DNA from: an uncultured Collinsella sp.
Lineage (GTDB): Bacteria; Actinomycetota; Coriobacteriia; Coriobacteriales; Coriobacteriaceae
Direction: 5' to 3'
Length of the DNA: 51,819 nt
Assembly: GCA_902462065.1 (NCBI GenBank)
Contig: CABQAK010000010.1
Coordinates: 1-51,819 of the forward strand
The position numbers and the translations under genes were made by a program. Below the pieces are notes generated by a model. It searched no databases. It was given only the letters and a program-made list of their open reading frames with translations, and had not been told where the DNA came from. Position 1 is the first letter of the stretch. Each line of letters opens with the position of its first letter. This document shows positions 15,183 through 23,593 of the stretch, in pieces.

Positions 15183-16559
15183 GTGGAAACCAAACAATAC
15201 CCCGATATGGAGTGTGACGTCGTCATTGCCGGTTGCGGCGTGGCGGGCCTGTATGCGGCTCTCAATCTGCCGACGAGCACGCGCGTAATCATGCTCTCCA
15301 AGGGCGCTGTCGACGAGTGCGATTCGATGCTCGCGCAGGGCGGCATCTGCGTACTGCCCGAGGGTTCTGACTACGATGCCTTCTTTGAGGACACTATGCA
15401 CGCCGGCCATTACGAGAACCGCCGCGAGAGTGTAGACATCATGATTCGCTCGAGCCGTTCGGTCATCAACGACCTGCTGGCCATGGGCGTGGACTTTGAG
15501 CGCAAGGCCGACGGCAGCCTCGACTTTACCCGCGAGGGCGCGCACAGCCGCCCGCGCATCGCCTTCCATGCCGATATTACGGGCAAGGAGATTACGACCA
15601 AGCTGCTCCAGGCTGTCCGCAAACTGGACAACGTGCAGATTCTCGAACACGTTGCCATGACCGACATCCTGACTGCCGAGCGCGATGGCGCCACAGTGTG
15701 CACCGGCGTCGTCGCCGTCGCCGTGGACGAGGACGATTCAGCTCGCCCCGCCGACGAGCTGGCAAATGCCGCCGAGGGCGTGCGTGCCGGTAAGCCGTTT
15801 AAGATCCATGCCCGCCATACGCTGTGGGCAACGGGCGGTATCGGTGGCGTGTACGACCACTCGACCAACTACCCGCAGCTCACGGGCGACGCCTGCTACA
15901 TCGCGCAGGAGCACGGCATCACGATGGAGCACCTGGACTACGTGCAGATTCACCCCACGGGTCTGTTCTCGCCGCAGCCGGGCCGCACGTTCCTAATCAG
16001 CGAAAGCTGCCGCGGCGAGGGCGCGATTCTGCTCAATGCCGCCGGCGAGCGTTTTACCGACGAGTTGCAGCCGCGCGACGTTGTCGCCGCCGCCATCCGC
16101 AAGCAGATGAAGCAGGACGGCACCGAGCACGAATGGCTGAGCTTTGCCCCCGTCGATCGCGACGTGGTGACCGGGCACTTTGCCAATATCCGCGCGCGCT
16201 GCCTGGAGGACGGCCGCGACATCCTGGACGAGCCCATTCCCGTCACGCCCACGCAGCACTATTTTATGGGCGGCGTATGGGTCGACAAGGACGGCCGCAC
16301 CTCGATGCCCGAGCTCTACGCCGCGGGCGAGACGGCCTGCAACGGCGTTCACGGCAAGAACCGCCTGGCTTCTAACAGCCTGCTCGAGTCTCTGGTTTGG
16401 GGCCGCCGCGCCGCGTGGTACATGCGCACCGGCGAGTCGCTGGCCGTGGAGCAGGCGGGCGATCCTGCGCTCGATGGCCGTCATCGCGCTCTGAGCGCCG
16501 ACTCCCTGGCAATCGATGATTTGGCCCGTGCCGCCGGCACGCAGGCCGTGGAGGAGTAG
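15183..16559 (+). CDS. nadB: L-aspartate oxidase NadB
   Basis: The roughly 458-residue flavoprotein oxidises L-aspartate to iminoaspartate for NadA; in anaerobes fumarate is the likely electron acceptor. An FAD-binding GCGVAGLYAAL lies near the N-terminus, SMLAQGGICVL is the family's substrate-loop motif, and the capping domain has HPTGLF and REGAHSRPR. AAGETACNGVHGKNRLASNSL is the conserved C-terminal FAD segment. The GTG at 15183 follows GGGAGAGG at a good distance. The alternative ATG at 15156 lies inside a repeat hairpin and its ribosome site is too far away. The family's C-terminal helical domain is short here. Confidence 0.93.
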   Translation: METKQYPDMECDVVIAGCGVAGLYAALNLPTSTRVIMLSKGAVDECDSMLAQGGICVLPEGSDYDAFFEDTMHAGHYENRRESVDIMIRSSRSVINDLLAMGVDFERKADGSLDFTREGAHSRPRIAFHADITGKEITTKLLQAVRKLDNVQILEHVAMTDILTAERDGATVCTGVVAVAVDEDDSARPADELANAAEGVRAGKPFKIHARHTLWATGGIGGVYDHSTNYPQLTGDACYIAQEHGITMEHLDYVQIHPTGLFSPQPGRTFLISESCRGEGAILLNAAGERFTDELQPRDVVAAAIRKQMKQDGTEHEWLSFAPVDRDVVTGHFANIRARCLEDGRDILDEPIPVTPTQHYFMGGVWVDKDGRTSMPELYAAGETACNGVHGKNRLASNSLLESLVWGRRAAWYMRTGESLAVEQAGDPALDGRHRALSADSLAIDDLARAAGTQAVEE

Positions 16560-16562
16560 ACC

Positions 16563-17423
16563 ATGAATCCCATTACCATGAAGCTCGTCGTCGATGATCT
16601 GATTCTGCAGGCTCTGCGCGAGGACATCACGTTTGAGGACGTTAGCACGGCGAGCGTGTGTCCCACGGCGCGTCCTGCCACGGTGGAGCTCATCGCCAAG
16701 GCCGATGGCATCATCGCGGGCTTGGATGTGTTTGCCCGTACCTTTGAGCTGCTGGATTCGCAGAGCTCCGTGTTGTTCGATGTCTCGGATGGCGATGAGG
16801 TGCACGCCGGCGATCACGTGGGCCAGGTTCGCGGCGACGCGCGTGTACTGCTTTCGGGCGAGCGCGTGGCACTCAACTACCTGCAGCGCATGAGCGGTAT
16901 CGCCACCTATACGCACAAGATGGCGGCTGCGCTCGAGGGCACCAAGACCGTGCTCGTCGACACGCGCAAGACCACGCCGGGCATGCGCGTCTTCGAGAAG
17001 GCCGCGGTCGAGATCGGCGGTGGCAGCAACCACCGTTACAACCTGTCGACGGCCGTCATGCTCAAGGACAACCACATCGACGCCGCCGGTGGCGTGGCAC
17101 GCGCGATCGAGATGGCGCGCGCCCACGCGTCGTTTACCACGACGGTCGAGATCGAGTGCGAGAACCTGGACATGGTGCGCGAGGCCGTGGAGGCCGGTGC
17201 CGATATCATCATGTTCGACAACATGACCCATGACGACATGGCCGCCGCCATAGAGCTTATCGCCGGTCGCGCCAAGACCGAGTGCTCGGGCAATGTGGAT
17301 GCCAGCAATATCCGCGCCCTGGCTGATCTGGGCGTCGACTACATTAGCTCGGGGGCGTTGACGCACTCTGCGCCGATTCTCGACCTCTCGCTTAAGCACC
17401 TGCGTCTGCTGGACGGTAAATAA
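16563..17423 (+). CDS. nadC: Nicotinate-nucleotide pyrophosphorylase NadC
   Basis: The 286-residue protein converts quinolinate and PRPP to nicotinate mononucleotide with CO2 release. The central ALNYLQRMSGIAT, VDTRKTTPGMR, GGSNHRYNLS and LKDNHI motifs hold the substrate-binding Arg, Lys and His residues of the family. It begins 3 bases after the nadB stop, with GAGGAG just before it. The end overlaps the niaR start by one base, so the three biosynthetic genes and the regulator are read together. Confidence 0.96.
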   Translation: MNPITMKLVVDDLILQALREDITFEDVSTASVCPTARPATVELIAKADGIIAGLDVFARTFELLDSQSSVLFDVSDGDEVHAGDHVGQVRGDARVLLSGERVALNYLQRMSGIATYTHKMAAALEGTKTVLVDTRKTTPGMRVFEKAAVEIGGGSNHRYNLSTAVMLKDNHIDAAGGVARAIEMARAHASFTTTVEIECENLDMVREAVEAGADIIMFDNMTHDDMAAAIELIAGRAKTECSGNVDASNIRALADLGVDYISSGALTHSAPILDLSLKHLRLLDGK

Positions 17424-17968
17424 TGGACGCCCGCGAGCGTCGCCGTGCCATCATGGGCGTGCTCGAGCGAGCCAAGAGCCCCGTCTCCGGCAGCGCACTT
17501 GCTCGTGAGGTGGGTGTGAGCCGCCAGATTGTCGTGCAAGACATCGCCTTGCTGCGCGCCGATGGGCACGATATCGTAGCGACCAATCGCGGCTACGTGC
17601 TGCAGGAGGCCGCGAGTAGCCCCGCCGTGCCCACGCGTCTTGTTAAGGTGCGCCACAGTGTGGAGCAGGCGGGCGACGAGCTCACGAGTATCGTCGACGC
17701 GGGTGGCGCCGTGCTCAACGTGATCGTCAACCATCGTGTGTACGGCAAGATCACGGCCGACCTGGACATCCGCAACCGCCGCGATGTCGAGCGCTATCTG
17801 CGCGATATCGAGAGCGGCAAGAGCTTTCCGCTGCTAACGGTGACGAGCGGCTATCACTTCCATCGCATTGCGGCGGAGGACGAACAGACCCTCGACGAGA
17901 TCGAGGCGATGCTCAAGGAGAAGGGCTATCTGGCAGACCTGATGCCCTACGAAGACGATTTGTCCTAG
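17423..17968 (+). CDS. niaR: Niacin-responsive transcriptional repressor NiaR
   Basis: The 181-residue protein has an N-terminal helix-turn-helix (about 1-60, with GSALAREVGVSRQIVVQDI) and a C-terminal 3H domain, named for three His residues. Matching segments are VRHSVEQ, VNHRVYGKI and SGYHFHRI. NiaR proteins bind nicotinic acid and repress NAD synthesis and niacin transport genes. The gene closes the operon it probably controls, starting in a TAATG overlap with nadC. A strong bidirectional terminator follows. Confidence 0.93.
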   Translation: MDARERRRAIMGVLERAKSPVSGSALAREVGVSRQIVVQDIALLRADGHDIVATNRGYVLQEAASSPAVPTRLVKVRHSVEQAGDELTSIVDAGGAVLNVIVNHRVYGKITADLDIRNRRDVERYLRDIESGKSFPLLTVTSGYHFHRIAAEDEQTLDEIEAMLKEKGYLADLMPYEDDLS

Positions 17969-17977
17969 CACATATGC

Positions 17978-18017
17978 AAAAAGGAGGCCTCCGCGGCGAT
18001 GCGGAGGCCTCCTTTTT
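17978..18017. terminator. Bidirectional terminator between niaR and the ferredoxin gene
   Basis: AAAAAGGAGGCCTCCGC (17978-17994) pairs perfectly with GCGGAGGCCTCCTTTTT (18001-18017). It has T-runs on both strands and serves the convergent niaR and ferredoxin genes. Confidence 0.92.
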
Positions 18018-18055
18018 GTGCACGGTGTACTTTTGAGTGTGCAAGTGGGGAGTTG

Positions 18056-18241
18056 TTACTCCTCGACGATCTCGGTGATCGCGCCAGCGGGGCAAGCGTC
18101 CTGGCAAGCGCCACAGGCGACGCAGGAGTCCTCGTCAGCGACGGTAGCGACGTCCTGGAGCTCCAGAACGCCAGCGGGGCAGGAGTCGACGCAAACGCCA
18201 CAAGCGATGCACTCGTCGGCATCAATTACGGGATGAGCCAT
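18056..18241 (-). CDS. 2[4Fe-4S] ferredoxin
   Basis: The 61-residue protein carries two CxxCxxCxxxCP cluster motifs, CIACGVCVDSCP and CVACGACQDACP, each followed by AG. It is a small clostridial-type ferredoxin for low-potential electron transfer in the cytoplasm, for example with pyruvate:ferredoxin oxidoreductase or hydrogenase. The ATG at 18241 follows GAGGAA. It is monocistronic, convergent with niaR and divergent from dnaK. Confidence 0.95.
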   Translation of the reverse strand: MAHPVIDADECIACGVCVDSCPAGVLELQDVATVADEDSCVACGACQDACPAGAITEIVEE

Positions 18242-18462
18242 GGTAGTTTCCTCTCTGTTGACCGACGCTACAGGCGATGCGCGCCGGTTTGATTCGGGCA
18301 AAAACATACCACGGGAGCGACCGTTTGCAATACCCTCTGGCCGGCATCTTCATACCGTTCGCCGAGTATGCCAAGGTTTACTAAAAAACGTGCAGGTGGG
18401 GCCGTTGAGCTGCGTAAATGTTAGCTAAAGGTGACTTGAAATATTGAGCTATTGAGCGCGCC

Positions 18463-18640
18463 TGCGGAAAGGGCATCCCGTTATTTTGCCGAAAACCGGG
18501 TCGCAGTTTCCGGTTGGACCCGCTAGCGGAAACTGCGACCCGGTATCAGCTCTCAAAACGGGATACGGTTTCCGGTTGAGCCTTCAGACGGAAACCGCGG
18601 CCCGGAATCTACGCTCAAACCGGGACGAGCTTTCCGCAAG
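18463..18640. repeat. Family C palindromic repeat array, second locus
   Basis: ACCGGGTCGCAGTTTCCG (18495-18512) pairs perfectly over 18 bases with 18527-18544. A second unit begins CGGGATACGGTTTCCG (18559-18574) and is inverted imperfectly from 18588. Single units flank these on both sides. The words match the array at 3684-3860. Confidence 0.65.
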
Positions 18641-18766
18641 GCAGCCCCAGGCACCCCCGGACGCAAACCTCAGCCATCTCTACATAGATCTCGATAGATT
18701 TGCCGAGAACTCCAACAACGCGTCTACCTGCGTATTTGCGAACCTAAACTCTCGGCAATAAGAAAT

Positions 18767-18786
18767 CTTATATGAATTGACTTAGA
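18767..18786 (+). promoter_or_regulatory. Putative HspR operator of dnaK
   Basis: CTTATAT-N6-ACTTAGA is present here and, identically spaced, upstream of clpB at 28269-28288, with AAAT before and TT after in both. HspR of other actinobacteria binds CTTGAGT-N7-ACTCAAG, so this looks like a diverged form. It lies 113 bases before the dnaK start, next to the -10-like TATATT. Confidence 0.6.
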
Positions 18787-18898
18787 TTTTGTATATTCCG
18801 GCCCATAAGGGGATACACTACATCCTGAAAGACAAGCCGAAGCGCCGCGCGGCAGACCGCCGAGTCGGTGCAAACGCACAAGAGAGAGGGAATTTCTA

Positions 18899-20791
<1,893 letters not shown>

Positions 20792-20793
20792 TC

Positions 20794-21636
20794 ATGTCCG
20801 CTCGTAAAGCTCGCACGGAGGCGGCTGCCGCTGGCGCCGCCCCCGTTGACTCTGAGGAGAAGGACGTGAAGATTCCCGTAGAGGCCGTCGACGATACCGA
20901 GGCCAACGAGGCCGAGGCCGCCGAGGCTGCCGAGAACCAGGTAGAGGATTCCAACAAGGAGGCGACGATGACCGAAGACGAGATGGTGGAAGCCGCTATC
21001 CGCGCCGGTGAGGAAGCCGCCGACAACGACTTTAAGCTCAAGTTCGAGCAGGCTCAAAAGGAGCTTGCCGACGTGCGCAATGAGCTCGATGCTGCGGCAG
21101 AGGCTCAGAAGGCCGCCGAGGACAAGGCGAAGGACGCCACCGAGCGCACCGCCCGTTTGCAGGCCGACTGGGAGAACTTCCGTCGCCGCACCGCCAACGA
21201 GCGCATCGCCGAGCGCGAGCGCGCGACCGAGAAGCTTGTCACCGCGCTGTTGCCGGTGATCGACGATATCGAGCGCGCGATCGACCATGCCCGCAGCCAA
21301 GAGCTTTCCGACGACTTTAAGCAGTTCGTCGACGGCGTCGATGCGGTACATGCCAAGATGCTCGACGTGTTTGCGCACGAGGGCGTTGAGCCCATCGACC
21401 CCAAGGGCGAGGCGTTCGATCCGCTCGAGCATCAGGCTGTGGGTCGCGTCGAGGACGCATCGCAGTACGACGAGACCGTCAACGACGTGTACCAGAAGGG
21501 CTACCGCATGGCGGATCGCATCCTGCGTTCCGCGATGGTGACGGTGACCTACGGTGGCGAGAAGCGCCCCGCACCGGAGCCCGAAGCGGCGCCCGAGGAT
21601 GCCGCGGCCGATACGGCCGAGAGCACCGAGGAGTAA
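20794..21636 (+). CDS. grpE: Nucleotide exchange factor GrpE
   Basis: The 280-residue protein is longer than most GrpE proteins because of an acidic, Ala/Glu-rich N-terminal extension of about 75 residues and an acidic tail. The core has the coiled-coil region (about 80-140), RLQADWENFRRRT, and the C-terminal beta-wing segment with VYQKGYRMADRILR and AMVTV. It releases ADP from DnaK. It begins two bases after the dnaK stop. A second ATG (MTEDEMVEAAIRAG) lies inside the extension near residue 59, preceded by AAGGAGG, and could give a shorter form. Confidence 0.96.
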   Translation: MSARKARTEAAAAGAAPVDSEEKDVKIPVEAVDDTEANEAEAAEAAENQVEDSNKEATMTEDEMVEAAIRAGEEAADNDFKLKFEQAQKELADVRNELDAAAEAQKAAEDKAKDATERTARLQADWENFRRRTANERIAERERATEKLVTALLPVIDDIERAIDHARSQELSDDFKQFVDGVDAVHAKMLDVFAHEGVEPIDPKGEAFDPLEHQAVGRVEDASQYDETVNDVYQKGYRMADRILRSAMVTVTYGGEKRPAPEPEAAPEDAAADTAESTEE

Positions 21637-21642
21637 TTGAGA

Positions 21643-21673
21643 AGGGCCCCGGGGCAACACCCGGGGCCCTTTC
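21643..21673 (+). terminator. Intra-operon terminator between grpE and dnaJ
   Basis: AGGGCCCCGG (21643-21652) pairs perfectly with CCGGGGCCCT (21661-21670), followed by TTTCT. It would lower transcription of dnaJ-hspR relative to dnaK-grpE. Confidence 0.75.
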
Positions 21674-21744
21674 TGGCCAAGTACCACATGACAGCATAAG
21701 CCGCCGTCCACAGGAGCGGCGGATATAACAGGAGAGGAGCTACG

Positions 21745-22710
21745 ATGGCTGCAGGCAAAACCTTCTATGACATCCTGGGCGTATCCAAGAGCGCCTCCGA
21801 CAAAGAGATCAAGAGCGCGTTTCGCAAGCTCGCGCAAAAATATCACCCCGATGCCGGCGGCGACGAGGCCAAGTTCAAGGAGATCAGCGAGGCCTACGAG
21901 ACGCTTTCGGACGAGAAGAAGCGCAAAGAGTACGATCAGATGCTCATGTTTGGCGGTGTGCCGGGCGCGGGCGGCGCGTATGGCGGCGGCTACGGTGCCG
22001 GCACGGGCGCCAGCGGCTGGGGCGATATCTTCGACAGCATCTTTAGTGGCAACGGCGCCTGGGGCAGCGACTGGGGCTCGGGCTTTGCCGGGGCTGCGGG
22101 TAATGCCGGTGCCGGCGCGGGTCGCAGCCGTGCTCGCAAGGGCGGCGACCTGTCGCTGACCGTCGATGTGACGGCCGAGGACGCGTTTCGCGGCGTGACG
22201 CACAAGGTTACCTATCGCATTCCCTCGACAGGCGAGCAGCAGACCATTACGGTCTCGGTGCCCGCGGGCGCGGTCGACGGCGGCAAGCTGCGCTACAAGC
22301 GTCGCGGCGAGTACGGCGTTGCAGGCGGCGAGCGCGGTGACCTGGTCGTGACTACGCACGTGGAGGAGCACCCGCTGTTTAAGCGCAAAGGCGCCGACGT
22401 GACCATGGAGGTACCGGTCTCGGTCTACGAGGCGGCGCTCGGCTGCACGGTGGACGTGCCCACGCCTGGCGGTGCGACGGTTCGTTTGAAAGTGCCCGCG
22501 GGCACCCAGACGGGCAAGAAGTTCCGCTTTAAGGAGATGGGCGCGCCCGACGTTAAGCACCGTGGCCGCACAGGCGCGCTGCTCGTCGAGATCAAGGTAC
22601 AGGTCCCCACGAACCTGTCCGACGACGAGCGCGATGCCATGTCCAAGCTGCGCGAGGCCGACACGCGCGACTACCGCGAGAAGGTCAATCGTTACAAGGC
22701 GACGTACTAG
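21745..22710 (+). CDS. dnaJ: J-domain chaperone DnaJ, zinc-finger-less (CbpA/type II-like)
   Basis: The 321-residue protein has an N-terminal J domain with HPD at residues 34-36, then a Gly-rich linker (about 70-135). The two C-terminal beta-domains begin KGGDLSLTVDVTAEDAF. The four CxxCxGxG repeats of classical DnaJ are absent, so it belongs to the zinc-free class II. It stimulates DnaK ATP hydrolysis and delivers substrates. GAGGAG precedes the ATG. It is separated from grpE by a terminator-like hairpin but shares the operon with hspR. A zinc-finger DnaJ may be encoded elsewhere. Confidence 0.95.
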   Translation: MAAGKTFYDILGVSKSASDKEIKSAFRKLAQKYHPDAGGDEAKFKEISEAYETLSDEKKRKEYDQMLMFGGVPGAGGAYGGGYGAGTGASGWGDIFDSIFSGNGAWGSDWGSGFAGAAGNAGAGAGRSRARKGGDLSLTVDVTAEDAFRGVTHKVTYRIPSTGEQQTITVSVPAGAVDGGKLRYKRRGEYGVAGGERGDLVVTTHVEEHPLFKRKGADVTMEVPVSVYEAALGCTVDVPTPGGATVRLKVPAGTQTGKKFRFKEMGAPDVKHRGRTGALLVEIKVQVPTNLSDDERDAMSKLREADTRDYREKVNRYKATY

Positions 22711-22782
22711 GGCGGTCGTGGTGCACACCCGCGCCCGCGGGCTTATGATGGACGATAACGAGACGGAAAGGGGTCAGGTAGC

Positions 22783-23199
22783 ATGGCCGAGGACAATAGG
22801 AACAAACCGCTGTACATGATCAGCGTGGCGGCCGAGCTGACCGGCATGCATCCGCAGACTCTGCGCGTCTACGAGTCCAAGGGCCTGGTGAACCCCCAGC
22901 GCTCGGGCGGCAACACGCGTCTGTATTCGCGTGCCGATATCGAGCGCCTGGAGCTCATCAACCAGCTGACCGACGAGGGTATCAATCTTGCCGGCGTGGT
23001 GCGCATCCTCGATATGAAGGAGCGTGCCGAGGAGCGCGAGCGCGAGAACGAAAAACTCCGTGCCCGCGTGCGCCAGCTCGAGGACGAGCTGCACGAGTAC
23101 AAGATGCAGAAGAAAATCACCGCCCTGGCCCCGCGCGACGGCTCGGTTAACCCCGAACAGGTCATGCGCAAGCTGCTGGGTGCCGGCGGAGATCTGTAG
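22783..23199 (+). CDS. hspR: MerR-family heat-shock repressor HspR
   Basis: The 138-residue protein has a MerR-type winged helix at the N-terminus (YMISVAAELTGMHPQTLRVYESKGLV) with the wing GGNTRLYSRADIERL. A coiled coil follows (about 80-115). HspR proteins repress dnaK operons and clpB, usually with DnaK as co-repressor. Position after dnaJ is the classical actinobacterial arrangement. The gene ends directly at repeat copy A3, whose central hairpin has a T-run and may terminate the operon. Confidence 0.95.
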   Translation: MAEDNRNKPLYMISVAAELTGMHPQTLRVYESKGLVNPQRSGGNTRLYSRADIERLELINQLTDEGINLAGVVRILDMKERAEERERENEKLRARVRQLEDELHEYKMQKKITALAPRDGSVNPEQVMRKLLGAGGDL

Positions 23200-23200
23200 G

Positions 23201-23380
23201 TTCCGCCGTTCTACCGAACGGCGTAACGGCTCGACGCTGCGCGACGTCCAGAGCGACAATTTGTCATTCAAAAGGCAAGGCATGACCAGAAGGTCTATGC
23301 CTTGCCTTTTTCATGCCAACTTGTTCGCTCTGGACGTCGCTCGCTGTCCGTCCTCTACCTGCGGCGTTGCCTTGCTCCGG
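23201..23380 (+). repeat. Family A structured intergenic element, copy A3
   Basis: Hairpin 1 pairs GCCGTTC (23205-23211) with GAACGGC (23216-23222). The outer stem GCGACGTCCAGAGCGA (23241-23256) pairs with 23325-23340 over 16 perfect bases. The tip pairs AAAGGCAAGGCATGACC with the bases up to about 23309 and ends in a T-run, so it can act as a terminator for hspR. The stem differs from A2 on both sides in a compensating way. Confidence 0.75.
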
Positions 23381-23391
23381 ATACGGTAGGG

Positions 23392-23420
23392 TAGTCATTG
23401 GGGACGTTCTTAAATGACTA
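23392..23420 (+). repeat. REP-like hairpin B3 with GGGGACGTTCTT loop
   Basis: TAGTCATT (23392-23399) pairs with AATGACTA (23413-23420) around GGGGACGTTCTTA. It is nearly identical to B1 and, like B1, directly follows a family A element. Confidence 0.7.
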
Positions 23421-23593
23421 GTCGAAAGGGACACTCTTGCACCAAATCTGCCGGCCTACACCGGGCTCGTCCTTTGCTTTACCGAGATAAAGTGAACGTG
23501 CAGATTCGTAACCCACTCGCAACCGTTCTATGGCACGATATTGAACGAATGTATGCTATGCGCCCGAGCCTTTCGGGCAGAGTGGGAGACAGT

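Noticed and set aside
18486..18761. 91-codon open frame in the ferredoxin-dnaK gap
   Set aside because: It is made of family C palindromic repeats, with no ribosome site and no protein-like composition.
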